This document shows positions 33,430-43,636 of a DNA stretch of 64,000 nt, one piece after another (within the stretch, counting starts at the first letter, position 1; each line of letters starts with the position of its first letter). The stretch is taken from positions 6,960,123-7,024,122 of the forward strand of contig NZ_AP018227.1 in the NCBI RefSeq assembly GCF_002368095.1, read 5' to 3'. The notes beneath the pieces are model-generated. The model worked only from the letters and a program-made list of their open reading frames with translations, did no database searches and was not told the DNA's origin. Origin of the DNA: Calothrix parasitica NIES-267 (GTDB taxonomy: Bacteria; Cyanobacteriota; Cyanobacteriia; Cyanobacteriales; Nostocaceae). The translations under genes and the position numbers were made by a program.

Positions 33430-34179
33430 GTGAATAATATTGTAAAGCAAGAAATACTGGCTCAACTAGAGTCAGAAGAACAGTTTCCTGTGGATTTTGA
33501 TATCTATTGGCAATGGTTGGAATTTAGTACAAAGGGTAATGCAAAACGGGCATTTGAAAAAGCTGGATTTACTATAGGGCAAGACTTTGACCACATTATC
33601 ATTTCGGATAATGTGGTGAAACGCTCTCAGGGAGGGGGTACTCAGTCAGAAAAACTGATGCTAACAATCGACTGTGCTAAGTCCTTTGCGATGATGGCAA
33701 GAACAGAAAAAGGTCGGGAAGTAAGAAAATGGTATTTGCAATTAGAGAAAGAGTGGCGTTCCCAAAAACAGAAAACATTACAATTTGGGTTAGAGATTAA
33801 TCAAAAATTATCCAAATTTTTAGAAATTCAATGTCAAATAGAGCGTCAGCAACGTATACTTTTGGCTAAAACCGAACATTTAACTGAGTCGTTTGAAGCA
33901 CATGATAAATGGTTGCAGGGGATAGATGCAGAACTCGACCGCATCGAATCGCCTAAAGGTCACTATTTTACAGTTGTTGGTTACGCAAATCTTCACAAAA
34001 TCAAACTAGGTAAATCCCAAGCAAATAGTTTAGGAAGAAAAGCATCTGCTTACTGTCGCAAAAATGGAATGCGAAAAGAAGAAGTCTTTGATTCGATGTT
34101 TGGAACTGTTGGTAACTATCCCCAAGAAGCATTGGAATTTATTTTTCAGTCAGAAGGATTGCTTTTCTTAGATCATTAG
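33430..34179 (+). CDS. AntA/AntB-type antirepressor domain protein
   Basis: This 249-residue protein starts at GTG. Residues about 10-110 show the AntA/AntB pattern (FPVDFDIYWQWLEFSTKGNA, KRAFEKAGFTIGQDFDHIII, then ARTEKGREVRKWYLQLEKEW), known from phage antirepressors. A coiled-coil middle and a C-terminal helix-turn-helix-like part (SPKGHYFTVVGYANLHKIKL, SQANSLGRKASAYCRKNGMR) follow. The next in-frame upstream codon series ends in a stop, so GTG is the likely start, with AGAGG nine bases before it. It probably controls element functions or responds to a host repressor. Confidence 0.72.
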   Translation: MNNIVKQEILAQLESEEQFPVDFDIYWQWLEFSTKGNAKRAFEKAGFTIGQDFDHIIISDNVVKRSQGGGTQSEKLMLTIDCAKSFAMMARTEKGREVRKWYLQLEKEWRSQKQKTLQFGLEINQKLSKFLEIQCQIERQQRILLAKTEHLTESFEAHDKWLQGIDAELDRIESPKGHYFTVVGYANLHKIKLGKSQANSLGRKASAYCRKNGMRKEEVFDSMFGTVGNYPQEALEFIFQSEGLLFLDH

Positions 34180-34253
34180 TTGAAAGCGATAGCTTCGGAA
34201 TAGTTCGGATTATAGAGAGCGACATCAATAATCATTCATGAAAATCAAATTCC

Positions 34254-37200
34254 ATGTCGAGAAATTATAAAAAAGGCAGACATTCAAATAAGCAGCAGCC
34301 TTGTCCTATTTGCGGCAACACAAAAGGTAGTTGTAAAATAAATGACGATGGTAGCATTTATTGCTTCCACTCCACACCAAATTCCGTACCATCTGGTTAT
34401 GTTCATATTCGGGAATTGTCGGATGGTATGGGACATTCTTTTATTGAATCCCATGTTGTTAATGAGTTATTAACAGCAGCCAAAACCTTACAGAGTCAAG
34501 GGAAAAGAGCAAGCTATAAAGAGATAAGTGATTTGACGGGACGACCTTCTTCATGGGCTTATGCAGTTCAAAAAGCTTACCCATCATATTTTCCAGTTGG
34601 AAATAGATTGGACACTCACTTCTTAACTACGCTCCCTAAAACTCATAAGCAGAGAAATCAACCTCCTCCAACAGTTAAGAAAGATTTTCCACCACCATTA
34701 GTTTTGAGCGAGGAAGAAAGAGATAAGCAATATCGTTCGATATTAAATCAACTTCCATTAAATGAAGCTCATCGAAATCATTTAACCGATGTGCGTGGGT
34801 TAGCAAAGTTTACTAATAAAATCGGTTTTCGTTCGTGGTCAGACAAACGAGTAGAAAACGTAAGTTCTAATCTACCTGGTGTAGTTGAGCGTGAAAACTC
34901 GCTGTATCTATACAAGCCAGAAGGGTTATTCCTTCCAATACACAATGAATTTGAACAAATCATCGCATTCCAAATTCGTCCAGATGATACCAGTAGTGGC
35001 AAATATAAGTGGGGTTCCTCTGCACCAAAAGGTGGTAGTGGTCCTCGGTTAGATAATGGAGAAATGCCGCTTGCATTCTGCCGTCCAGAACAAATCGAGT
35101 TACCATCAATCGGTTTGGCTGAGGGAGTTTTGAAAGCCTGGTCGGTAGCTTGTAACCTAAAGCAAATAATCATTGGAGCCTCTGGAGCAGCCTGGGATTG
35201 TAGCCCAAAATTATTCAAACGTTATTTAGAAAAAGCTGCGAGTGAGCAAAATACTTCATTATCAAACTTAGTTATTGACTTGTACGTAGATGCGGGAATG
35301 CTCTCGAATCAGCACATCATGCTGCGTTACCACGAGACAATTAAGTTATTGCAAGAATGGGAATGTAAAATCCGCATTGCTTGGTGGGGACAATTTAGTA
35401 AAGATGACCTTGATATTGACGATTTAATTCTTCAGGGGAAGCGCCATAGTATTACTTATATTTCAATAGATGAATGGATGAAACTATGGTCAGATGACAT
35501 TAGCAACTATTTACTATATAAATCAGTACAGTTCAACACGTCAGATTGGTCGGCTCCAGTGCAACATCCATATAGGTCAGAATTAGGTTATTGGAAAAAA
35601 GTGAATACAGAGTGGAAATGGATTCCCAAAGCAGGATTTAGTTTCATTGTGGAACGGGAGTTAGTCGGAACAAACGACAATTATGGTGGATTAGTTCTAC
35701 AAGTTAAACGTACTTATGACCCACCACTAGAACAGCATAGAGTAGTAGTCCCAGCCGAAGCATTTAACAAAGTAACAGATTTTGTTAATTGCTTATCTCG
35801 TGCAACGGGAAAAGTTTATTTTGTAAACAAACTAAAAGTAGATGAACTGCACAAGTATTTGCATAAAGAACTATCTGCATACCGAGAACGTGGAGGAAAA
35901 CCCTATAAATTATCAGAACGTTTAGGGCGACAATCGGATGGGACTTGGGTGTTCCACGACTGTCAAATTTCAAAAGATGGAGCAATTATTACAGAAGAAG
36001 AATCAGGCTGGGTTTTAAATGAAAGGTTAATCGCTTCAGAAAAAATTCCGGTTCCTAAAATTAATACTCAACCAGAACCAAATGTCTTGCCACGTTTGGT
36101 AAATTCCATGCGTAACTTCTTTGGAGCAGAAGGATTTATGCCAGCTTTATTTACAGCAGCATTTTCTGTAGCTGGCTTGTTTTACGATAAAATCCAGCAA
36201 GAAGAAGGATTTTTCCCAGTTTTAGGGTTGTACGGAGATGCGGGAACAGGAAAGACACTCGCCGCAGTTACTGCACTTTCTCTGTTGGGCTTTGACCACA
36301 GAGCCAAGATTAACAAAGCATCTGAAAGCGCTTACCACGAGCGATTTAAACTCATGGGTGGGTTAACTCAGTTCCTCGATGACCCGGATAAAACTCAAAT
36401 ATCTTGGGTTTGTCAACAAATTAAATCTCAATTCGGTGGGGGTTCTCGTTCTGTGCGAGAAAACAATCAAGACCCACACAGTTCATTGATTGTCGCTTCT
36501 AATTATTCAATTGGTGATGATGACCCAATAATTCTGTCACGGTTGATTCGACTAGAGTTTGCAGGAAATCCAAACCCTGCTGCTTTCCCAGAATTACGAG
36601 CGATGTCCCGTATTTGTTCGTCTGCTCTACCCGATTTAATAAAAATTGGTTATGACCAAAAAGGAATCAAAGATTTAGAATCTCAACTAATCGTAAAATT
36701 ACCAGCGGCTCATGCAAGATTAGCTTCAAGTTTAGCGTTGATTGGTTACTACGCTTTAAAAGTAGCTCAACTGTCTGGTGTTGTTTCAACAGAAGAAGTT
36801 TGGGCTTATTTAAGCTTATTGTGTGGTGAAGCGAATGAAGATGAATCGAAAAAAGCTTCACTGGATGACTTTGTAGATAAGCTTTTAGTGCTGCGATCGC
36901 AAACTGAAGTGGGTGAATGGAATTGTAGATTAATTACCGAAGATGGGAATCCTGAAAACGGAAATTATAAATCTCTCGCTGTTTATCTACATGGGGTGTG
37001 GTCGTTGATGTCTCGTTACTTTAAAAATAATCTGCCTTACAGCCAAAAAATGATTCGACAGCAGATAGAAAAAGTGGGAGGGAAGACTTACAGTAAGCAA
37101 AAATTTCATTGCGATCGCGATTCTTCGATTACTTATCAGCGCTTGAAAGTTAACGTTAGAGCTGATGTAGATGGGGAGATTATACTACCAAAGCCCCCAG

Positions 37201-37340
37201 AAATGGTGACTCGTAGTTGTGTAGAAATTCCAATCGAGTTATTAAAAGAGCGATTATCAAGTTTTGAATCCGGTTTCGAGCAGTTCTCTCAAGGTAGCCA
37301 GACAGTAGTTACTGCTTCGAGTGGAGTAAATAGTGGTTAA
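34254..37340 (+). CDS. Primase-helicase replication protein, 1028 residues
   Basis: Residues about 16-37 form a zinc finger (CPICGNTKGSCKINDDGSIY then CFHS) like those of DnaG-type primases. A TOPRIM-like segment (LAEGVLKAWSVACNLKQIII) lies near residue 288. The P-loop GLYGDAGTGKT is near residue 657, followed by FLDDPDKTQISWVCQQIKSQ, a helicase-type second motif. This layout fits plasmid or phage primase-helicases that unwind and prime element DNA. It is the likely replication enzyme of the element and starts 74 bases after the AntA-type gene. A short N-terminal Met-Ser start at 34254 is taken. Confidence 0.78.
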   Translation: MSRNYKKGRHSNKQQPCPICGNTKGSCKINDDGSIYCFHSTPNSVPSGYVHIRELSDGMGHSFIESHVVNELLTAAKTLQSQGKRASYKEISDLTGRPSSWAYAVQKAYPSYFPVGNRLDTHFLTTLPKTHKQRNQPPPTVKKDFPPPLVLSEEERDKQYRSILNQLPLNEAHRNHLTDVRGLAKFTNKIGFRSWSDKRVENVSSNLPGVVERENSLYLYKPEGLFLPIHNEFEQIIAFQIRPDDTSSGKYKWGSSAPKGGSGPRLDNGEMPLAFCRPEQIELPSIGLAEGVLKAWSVACNLKQIIIGASGAAWDCSPKLFKRYLEKAASEQNTSLSNLVIDLYVDAGMLSNQHIMLRYHETIKLLQEWECKIRIAWWGQFSKDDLDIDDLILQGKRHSITYISIDEWMKLWSDDISNYLLYKSVQFNTSDWSAPVQHPYRSELGYWKKVNTEWKWIPKAGFSFIVERELVGTNDNYGGLVLQVKRTYDPPLEQHRVVVPAEAFNKVTDFVNCLSRATGKVYFVNKLKVDELHKYLHKELSAYRERGGKPYKLSERLGRQSDGTWVFHDCQISKDGAIITEEESGWVLNERLIASEKIPVPKINTQPEPNVLPRLVNSMRNFFGAEGFMPALFTAAFSVAGLFYDKIQQEEGFFPVLGLYGDAGTGKTLAAVTALSLLGFDHRAKINKASESAYHERFKLMGGLTQFLDDPDKTQISWVCQQIKSQFGGGSRSVRENNQDPHSSLIVASNYSIGDDDPIILSRLIRLEFAGNPNPAAFPELRAMSRICSSALPDLIKIGYDQKGIKDLESQLIVKLPAAHARLASSLALIGYYALKVAQLSGVVSTEEVWAYLSLLCGEANEDESKKASLDDFVDKLLVLRSQTEVGEWNCRLITEDGNPENGNYKSLAVYLHGVWSLMSRYFKNNLPYSQKMIRQQIEKVGGKTYSKQKFHCDRDSSITYQRLKVNVRADVDGEIILPKPPEMVTRSCVEIPIELLKERLSSFESGFEQFSQGSQTVVTASSGVNSG

Positions 37341-37422
37341 TAAAAATGATTGACGGTAACTGTTCTCTCATAGGTGGAATAAGTATTTGAGGGATTATTA
37401 GTTATCAGTTACTAGTAAAAAA

Positions 37423-37626
37423 TTGAAGACGGTGAAATTAAATGGTTAGGTTCGGAGCCTGAAATATTGAAAGCTCGTGTAATTGTAACGATTATTTCAT
37501 ATCAACAACCACGAACATTACGTCGTGCTGCTTCTACTTCTATTGCTGGTAAAGGTAAAACTAATGGTAATCGGCGTTAGTTCTAGTTCCATCGTTGAGG
37601 AAGAAGATTGGGAATGTCTCAAGTAA
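37423..37626 (+). pseudogene. Antitoxin gene remnant, frameshifted
   Basis: One frame reads EDGEIKWLGSEPEILKARVI, then VTIISYQQPRTLRRAASTSI and AGKGKTNGN, and stops. The continuation GVSSSSIVEEEDWECLK is found in another frame up to a TAA at 37624-37626. The ending IVEEEDWECLK matches cyanobacterial type II antitoxins. The 5' end and the toxin partner are missing, so this is a decayed gene. Confidence 0.6.
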
Positions 37627-37806
37627 TTGTGCTTGAAAGTATTGCACTATTTAAAATTTGCAAAAAATAGTAACTTTCTAAAATCCTTATCTGGTAAGAA
37701 TTTAAAACATATTTTGAATAGCAGTTACCGTCTGGGTGTTGAAAGCCAGCGTTACGTTTAAAATATAAATAAATATTCCATCTTCTTCAAAAGCTAATAA
37801 TTAAAG

Positions 37807-38356
37807 ATGACTGTCACTACAGCAAAATGGACGCTTGAAGACTATCACCGAATGATTGAAGTTGGTCTACTTTATGGTCGCCAAGTTGAACTATTGAATG
37901 GAGAAGTCGTAGAAATGCCTCCAGAGGGACCACTACACGCGCAGTTAAGCACAGATGCTGCCGATTATCTACGCTCATTACTAGGAGAAAAAGCGCTTGT
38001 ACGTGACGCAAAGCCGATAACAATACCAGAAACAAGTTCCGAACCAGAACCAGATTTAGCAATTGTTCAACCACTCAGACAAGTTTACAGAACTCGTCAT
38101 CCGTACCCAGAAAATGTTTTTTGGGTAATTGAAGAAGGCGAACACTAGCTTAAGTAAAGACTTAGATACTAAAAGAAAAGCTTATGCTCATGCTGGTATT
38201 CAAGAATATTGGGTTGTGGATTTGAAAAATCGCCTCGTTAAAGTTTTCCGTAACCCAGTTGATGGAAATTATATTGAAGAAATAACTCTCACGGATGGTG
38301 AGATAAGTCCAATAGCAATTGAGCGAAATAAAGGTTTTGGTAAAGAAATTACTTAG
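37807..38356 (+). pseudogene. Uma2-family (DUF820) endonuclease, one-base frameshift
   Basis: The first frame (37807-38148) reads MTVTTAKWTLEDYHRMIEVG to YPENVFWVIEEGEH. The second frame continues as ANTSLSKDLDTKRKAYAHAG, then IQEYWVVDLKNRLVKVFRNP, to 38356. Together they make a complete Uma2/DUF820 restriction-nuclease-like fold with its EPEPDLAIV and EYWVVDL motifs. One extra base near 38135-38142 breaks the frame. The intact family is abundant in cyanobacteria, with no settled role. Confidence 0.8.
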
Positions 38357-39015
38357 TTAATTTCCTTTATAGGCAGTCGGCAATCGTTACAGAGCCAAGA
38401 GATGGTTCTGAAGCGGCAGTAGAAAAAGAATATTACGACGCACGGTTATTTATGGTAAGGAAATTACGGTACTTACTCTTTTCTTATTCGTAAAAGTAAC
38501 CGTAGCTTTTGCATTTCTACTAAACATGGGAGTGGTGCGGTCGTTTACACTTTTATAAGTATTCTTGCTTATAAATATTTTGCTATCAGAAAATAATTTT
38601 TCTATTAACTTACTTGTTTTAACAGTAATTGTAGTAACTTAAATAAGCAAACCGCTCTATTGCTAGCAATCATCTATGTTCTGTTAGTTACTATTATTTG
38701 TTTAAATAAATTAGAGTAACTGTAAACAGAATCAAGCAAACGTTTCTCTAGAATTATTTTCTAGGTGTACCACGGAAGTTAAATTGTAATTTATAATATA
38801 AAAATTACACATTAATACGCTTCTCCAAGAGATAAAATATACATAATAAAGATTTTTTAGTTATCTATACATAAAACAGAAGTTATTAATTAGACCAAAA
38901 AAAATATTATTTTTATAAATAAAAATACGAGTAACATCTCTAACAATTGGATGATGAAATTACGAGTTAGGTAGAGTTATCAAGTAAATAGAAAACAAAG
39001 ACAACTCTATTTTTT
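38357..39015. other. Gene-free spacer upstream of the secretion genes
   Basis: No gene is visible. The 660-bp AT-rich stretch probably carries the promoter for the VirB-like operon. No clear operator or terminator is found. Confidence 0.5.
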
Positions 39016-39597
39016 ATGCTTTTTAAAGCGTCTAAATTTTCTGAATCGCGCCAAGCAAGCTATTGCAGAAAATATTTGATTAGTTCTCCCTTGATAATAC
39101 GAACTGGTTTATTTATTTCATGTCTAGATTCAATTATTTGTCCGAGTTTAATTAGCTTTACTACGACAAGCTTTTTGGTATCTGGAGCAGTTGCAATTAC
39201 TTGGCGACAGTATTTAGATGCTTTATTTAATGTCATTACAAAGTTTTCTAAACGATATAAGATAACTTCGTCTGCACTTACGGTTTTAGGTGCATTTCTA
39301 CTCTTAGACGCTCTCTCAACTCCGGTGCAAGCACAGTTTTTCCAAAATGCAGAAACCTGGATGAGCGGTCAGTTTGCAGGTGCAGATGAAGCAATTGTTT
39401 TATCGTTCAATGTACTGCGAGGATTGTTCATTCTTTATCTAGGAATATCTTTAGTAAAGGTGATTCAGGCCGCCCGCAACGATGAAGATTGGCAAAATTT
39501 AGCGAGAACACCAATGATTATTTTGATTGCAGTTACGGTTGGAGATATTTTAACCAACTTAATTATTGGAGGCGCTGGAGGAGGTGCTGGAGGATGA
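39016..39597 (+). CDS. VirB2/TrbC-like pilin
   Basis: This 193-residue protein has a long basic N-terminus and hydrophobic stretches, then a signal-type segment ending near residue 107 (SALTVLGAFLLLDALSTPVQ, AQFF). Two membrane helices follow (VLSFNVLRGLFILYLGISLV and ARTPMIILIAVTVGDILTNL) and a Gly-rich end. The mature two-helix form matches conjugative pilins. Position at the head of the VirB3-VirB4 genes supports the call. The true start may be further in; no ribosome site stands out. A MITE-like repeat begins 19 bases after the stop. Confidence 0.65.
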   Translation: MLFKASKFSESRQASYCRKYLISSPLIIRTGLFISCLDSIICPSLISFTTTSFLVSGAVAITWRQYLDALFNVITKFSKRYKITSSALTVLGAFLLLDALSTPVQAQFFQNAETWMSGQFAGADEAIVLSFNVLRGLFILYLGISLVKVIQAARNDEDWQNLARTPMIILIAVTVGDILTNLIIGGAGGGAGG

Positions 39598-39615
39598 AGA
39601 GGCAGGGGGCAGGGT

Positions 39616-39809
39616 GCAGGGAGCAGGGGGGAAGAAAAAATATTTTTAATTTGTTCCGTTCGTTTTCATTTGCGTCTAATAAAAGTCTGCTTTCATCATC
39701 TTCTTTTCTCCCTTGCACCTCTGAGCCGCACCCTTGCGGGTGAACGGGTTGCGCCACTTGCATAGGGAACCCTGGTGCAGCAGTGGCTTACCTACCCCCT
39801 GCTCCCTGC
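39616..39809. repeat. MITE-like insertion with 15-bp inverted ends
   Basis: GCAGGGAGCAGGGGG (39616-39630) and its complement (39795-39809) flank about 165 bases. The same GC-rich motif is a known style of dispersed repeat in filamentous cyanobacteria. It separates the pilin gene from the VirB3-like gene. Confidence 0.7.
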
Positions 39810-39847
39810 TTACTTGAAAAACGACTTTAAAGGAGAACAGATAAAAC

Positions 39848-40180
39848 ATGGAGGAAAAGAAGTTTCGTAAAGTAAATACGACTCTAGGTGAACAACCATC
39901 AATCGGGCCATTTCCCGCAGACCAATTGGTACCTTGGGCAATCATCAGTGGTGTTTCTTATTATCTAGCTCATGGTTTATTAAGATTGAATTGGGTTTGG
40001 ACTTGTTCTATAGCAGCTTGGGGAATTGCAACCTGGTGGATACTCACAGCCAATGGCGCTTGGCGAATTTTATCTAAGTTTGTTGCGACTCCAAATTGGA
40101 CAAGGGTTCGTTGTTTTTACAAGCCAGTTATGAATTATAAACAAGTTCAACAATCAAAAAATAGTAAGTTCCACAGGTGA
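39848..40180 (+). CDS. VirB3-like inner-membrane protein
   Basis: This 110-residue protein has two close membrane segments (PWAIISGVSYYLAHGLLRLN and VWTCSIAAWGIATWWILTAN) followed by a basic tail, the VirB3 plan. It is followed directly by the VirB4-like gene with a GTGA overlap at 40177-40180, the standard VirB3-VirB4 order. GGAG precedes its ATG. Confidence 0.65.
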   Translation: MEEKKFRKVNTTLGEQPSIGPFPADQLVPWAIISGVSYYLAHGLLRLNWVWTCSIAAWGIATWWILTANGAWRILSKFVATPNWTRVRCFYKPVMNYKQVQQSKNSKFHR

Positions 40181-42885
40181 ATTTCAAATCTAAAATTGGT
40201 AAACGAATTGTCGATAATGGAGAGCAGAAAGTCCGCTTGACACCTTTAGAAGATTCTTTTGCACTAGTGACTATGTTGCAAATAAATCTACAAGGAAAGT
40301 CTGTTGGAGCTTATGTTTTACGCAAAGGAATTGACAACTATTTAATTCAATTTGGATTTGAATGTACGGGTGTTCATTCTACTTTAAGGACAGAACAAAT
40401 AGACCCGGTTTTCAATGCAATTGAATCAGGATTAAAAGATTTACCACCTGGGGAACGCTTAACTATCCGTCTGAGTTCTTTTACTGACGACACCACCAGA
40501 CAGCAGCAACTAAAAAATTTAAGTGAAACCTCACCAAACAAAGAACTGCAATTCCTGTTAATGGGAGAGCGATGTAGAACACAACAACTTACCTTAAAAG
40601 GAGTACGTAAACCTAAAAAACTACGTCTTTATTGCACCTACACCGTCGAAACTTCTAGCACGGGTACAACTGATGCAATTGAGAAAATTCTTTCTAAGTT
40701 AGAACGTTCTTGGAAATCTTTTACAGGAGAAATCAACGAACTTCAATTCATCGCTATCGAACGGTTAATCCACACATCATTTACTGACGGATTTCAATTA
40801 TGGGAACAGTTGATATCAAACAAAATGGGGCTAGATATCCGCCCCTTAAGTGCTGACACATTATGGTCAGAACTTTGGCAGCGATTTAACAACACACCAT
40901 CACGTCCAATACCACAACTTTTAATTTATGACGAAAACGGACTCCGAGAAGAAATTTATTCGGATATAGCTCCAACATCTCTTCTTATGGAGTCCTCTTC
41001 CTCAATTCCCATCGCTGATAAACGTTGGGTGCATCTCAAAGATAAGTATATTGCGGCTCTAACCTTCGCGGATAAACCCGGTGGTTGGGTTGATAAACAA
41101 CAACAGCTTCGTTATTTATGGGAGGTGTTATCAAGGGAAAGAGTTTACGACACCGAGATTTATTGTCAGCTGATGCGGGCTAATGAAACACTTGTTAAAA
41201 CTAATATGCAGCGCTTGACTAAGCAATCAAACACATCTGCTGCATTAGCTCAAGACAAAAACTCGGTTGACGTAAAGTCTTTACTCAATATCAAAAAGTC
41301 GATTGCGGCCCAGGAAGAACTTTACGAAGGTTCTGTTCCTATCCACATCGCAACGGTATTTTTGGTGTATCGCAAAACCCGCGAGCAATTAGACGAAGCT
41401 TGTCGTTACTTACAATCTTGCTTTCTACGTCCGGCTTGGGTTGTAAGAGAAACAGAATATCCTTGGCGAATCTGGTTACAAACTTTGCCTATTGTTTGGG
41501 AACGCTTAATGACCGCACCCTTTAATCGAAGGTTAGTTTATTTGAGTGGCGAAGTGCCGGGATTAATGCCTATAGTAAAAACCAAAACCCGAGACGGTAG
41601 CGGGTTTGAATTAATAGCAGAAGAAGGAGGAACACCCGTTGAATTAGATTTATATACCCAACACAAAAATTTGGGATTATTTGCTACAACCCGTGCGGGT
41701 AAAAGTGTCTTAGCTTCTGGAATACTAACTCAGGCACTAGCGCATGGAATGCCAGTTGTAGCAATGGATTATCCCAAACCTGATGGAACCAGCACCTTTA
41801 CGGACTACACTCAGTTCATGGAGAAGGATGGAGCGTATTTTGATATTGGTAAAGAATCAAGTAATTTGTTTGAATTACCAAACTTACGCTCCCTTCCCCA
41901 AAAGTTGCAGCAAGAGCGTTTTGAAGACTATAAAGATTTCCTCGCTACCGCAGTCATGGCAATGGTTATTGGTAGTGGAGGAAATACACAAACTAAACAA
42001 CAGGTTGATGCAGTCCGCTCGATAATTGCTCTGACTTTAAAGGCTTTTTTCTCAGATGATTTAATTCGCGACCGTTACGCTGCTGCTTATACCAATGGGT
42101 TCGGTTCGGATGAATGGTTTGCAATTCCAACATTGCATGACTTTCTAAGTTTTTGTTCTCACGAACGTTTGCAGCTTGAAGATAATAGTGGTGATAGTAA
42201 AGCAGCCTTAGAAACAATCAAATTACGTCTGCGATTTTGGCTTTCATCACGAGTTGGAAAAGCTTTAGCAAAACCTTCTACTTTCCGTAGTGATGCACGT
42301 TTACTTATATTCGCTCTCCGTAATTTATCCAACGATGAAGATGCTGCTGTTTTAAGTTTGAGTGCTTATAGTGCAGCATTGCGTCGAGCTTTGGCTGCAC
42401 CCGCGAGCATCTTCTTCATTGATGAAAGTCCGATTTTATTTGAATACGATTCAATTGCAGCTTTGGTTGGTCGATTATGTGCGAATGGTGCAAAGGCAGG
42501 GATTAGAGTAATTTTATCCGCTCAAGACCCGGATACGATTGCACAATCTCCATCTGGCGCGAAGATATTTCAAAATTTAACTACCCGGTTAATTGGACGA
42601 ATTCAACCTACTGCGGTTGATAGTTTTACAACGATTTTGAAATATCCTCAACAGATAATTGCTCGTAATGCTACAGAAAGTTTTTTCCCGAAGAAGGAGG
42701 ATTTGTATTCGCAATGGCTGCTTGATGATAACGGAATATTTACTTTTTGTCGTTATTATCCAGCACCTATTTTATTAGCTGTTGTTGGGAATAATCCAAA
42801 AGAACAGGAGCAAAGAACGCTTTACTTGTCGAAGTATTCAGATAAATTTGTTGCTCTGACGGAACTTTCTAAACAATTGATTTAA
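40177..42885 (+). CDS. VirB4/TraC-like secretion ATPase
   Basis: This 902-residue protein starts at GTG inside the preceding stop. The P-loop TTRAGKS lies near residue 506 (LGLFATTRAGKSVLASGILT) and the Walker B IFFIDESP near residue 747. The N-terminal half (about 1-480) is the VirB4 partner-binding part. It is the central motor of the conjugation channel and powers pilus and substrate steps at the inner membrane. The ASGILTQALAHGMPVVAMDY stretch is typical of the family. Confidence 0.85.
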   Translation: MNFKSKIGKRIVDNGEQKVRLTPLEDSFALVTMLQINLQGKSVGAYVLRKGIDNYLIQFGFECTGVHSTLRTEQIDPVFNAIESGLKDLPPGERLTIRLSSFTDDTTRQQQLKNLSETSPNKELQFLLMGERCRTQQLTLKGVRKPKKLRLYCTYTVETSSTGTTDAIEKILSKLERSWKSFTGEINELQFIAIERLIHTSFTDGFQLWEQLISNKMGLDIRPLSADTLWSELWQRFNNTPSRPIPQLLIYDENGLREEIYSDIAPTSLLMESSSSIPIADKRWVHLKDKYIAALTFADKPGGWVDKQQQLRYLWEVLSRERVYDTEIYCQLMRANETLVKTNMQRLTKQSNTSAALAQDKNSVDVKSLLNIKKSIAAQEELYEGSVPIHIATVFLVYRKTREQLDEACRYLQSCFLRPAWVVRETEYPWRIWLQTLPIVWERLMTAPFNRRLVYLSGEVPGLMPIVKTKTRDGSGFELIAEEGGTPVELDLYTQHKNLGLFATTRAGKSVLASGILTQALAHGMPVVAMDYPKPDGTSTFTDYTQFMEKDGAYFDIGKESSNLFELPNLRSLPQKLQQERFEDYKDFLATAVMAMVIGSGGNTQTKQQVDAVRSIIALTLKAFFSDDLIRDRYAAAYTNGFGSDEWFAIPTLHDFLSFCSHERLQLEDNSGDSKAALETIKLRLRFWLSSRVGKALAKPSTFRSDARLLIFALRNLSNDEDAAVLSLSAYSAALRRALAAPASIFFIDESPILFEYDSIAALVGRLCANGAKAGIRVILSAQDPDTIAQSPSGAKIFQNLTTRLIGRIQPTAVDSFTTILKYPQQIIARNATESFFPKKEDLYSQWLLDDNGIFTFCRYYPAPILLAVVGNNPKEQEQRTLYLSKYSDKFVALTELSKQLI

Positions 42886-42909
42886 AAATAATTACATCAT
42901 GATAATAGT

Positions 42910-43620
42910 ATGAAAAAAAATAATAAATTGACCATAAGCTTAATTGGAATTAGCACAATATCATTAATTAGCATCAACGGAGCCTATGCTTTAGAAATAA
43001 AAAATCCCTTGGTAACAGTAATTGAGCAATTGCAAGAACAAACTGGTTCTGTGAATAAATATATTTCCTCAACCATCTCCCGAAAATTAGATAATCTATC
43101 AAAATCTTTAGAGGGAGATTTACAAGCAGTAGTACAAGAAGCTGCTGGTGTTCTAGGCTTACCGGATGCCGGAGAAGTTAGAAAGGAAATTGAGGTTATA
43201 GCATCCGATAGCAACAATACAGTCAATAGTGTTGACAGAGCAACCAATGAACTAGACCGCCAAATAACTCGTGCTTCAGGTTTTACTTTGACTAAAGAGG
43301 GGCAAGAAAATATGAAAGCAGAAGTTGAAAAAACCCAAACCTCAATTGAGACAGTTTCCATATTTTCTGATGCTGCTCAAAATGATGTAGTAACCCAAAA
43401 TGTGATGAAACGTATTGCTCAACAGAATACTCAAATATCAGGAATTTTAGGCGCAATACGAAGTGATGGCTTGAAAACAAAACAATCCCAAGATTTGGCG
43501 AATCTTAATTTGACCAATATTTCTCGCTCTTTAGATGGTCAGAATCAAGCACGGCAGAAAGAAGTTGTTGGTCAAGGATTTAGTAATCTAAGAACGGCTG
43601 CACAGTCAAGATTATTTTAA
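42910..43620 (+). CDS. VirB5-like periplasmic protein
   Basis: This 236-residue protein has an N-terminal signal (KLTISLIGISTISLISINGA, cleavage after YA) and a mature part that is nearly all helix with coiled-coil segments (NEAT-free, e.g. KEGQENMKAEVEKTQTSIET). VirB5 proteins are secreted helical pilus-tip or adhesion factors located between virB4 and virB6. The assignment rests on position and layout rather than motif. Confidence 0.55.
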   Translation: MKKNNKLTISLIGISTISLISINGAYALEIKNPLVTVIEQLQEQTGSVNKYISSTISRKLDNLSKSLEGDLQAVVQEAAGVLGLPDAGEVRKEIEVIASDSNNTVNSVDRATNELDRQITRASGFTLTKEGQENMKAEVEKTQTSIETVSIFSDAAQNDVVTQNVMKRIAQQNTQISGILGAIRSDGLKTKQSQDLANLNLTNISRSLDGQNQARQKEVVGQGFSNLRTAAQSRLF

Positions 43621-43636
43621 TTAAAGATACACCCGT

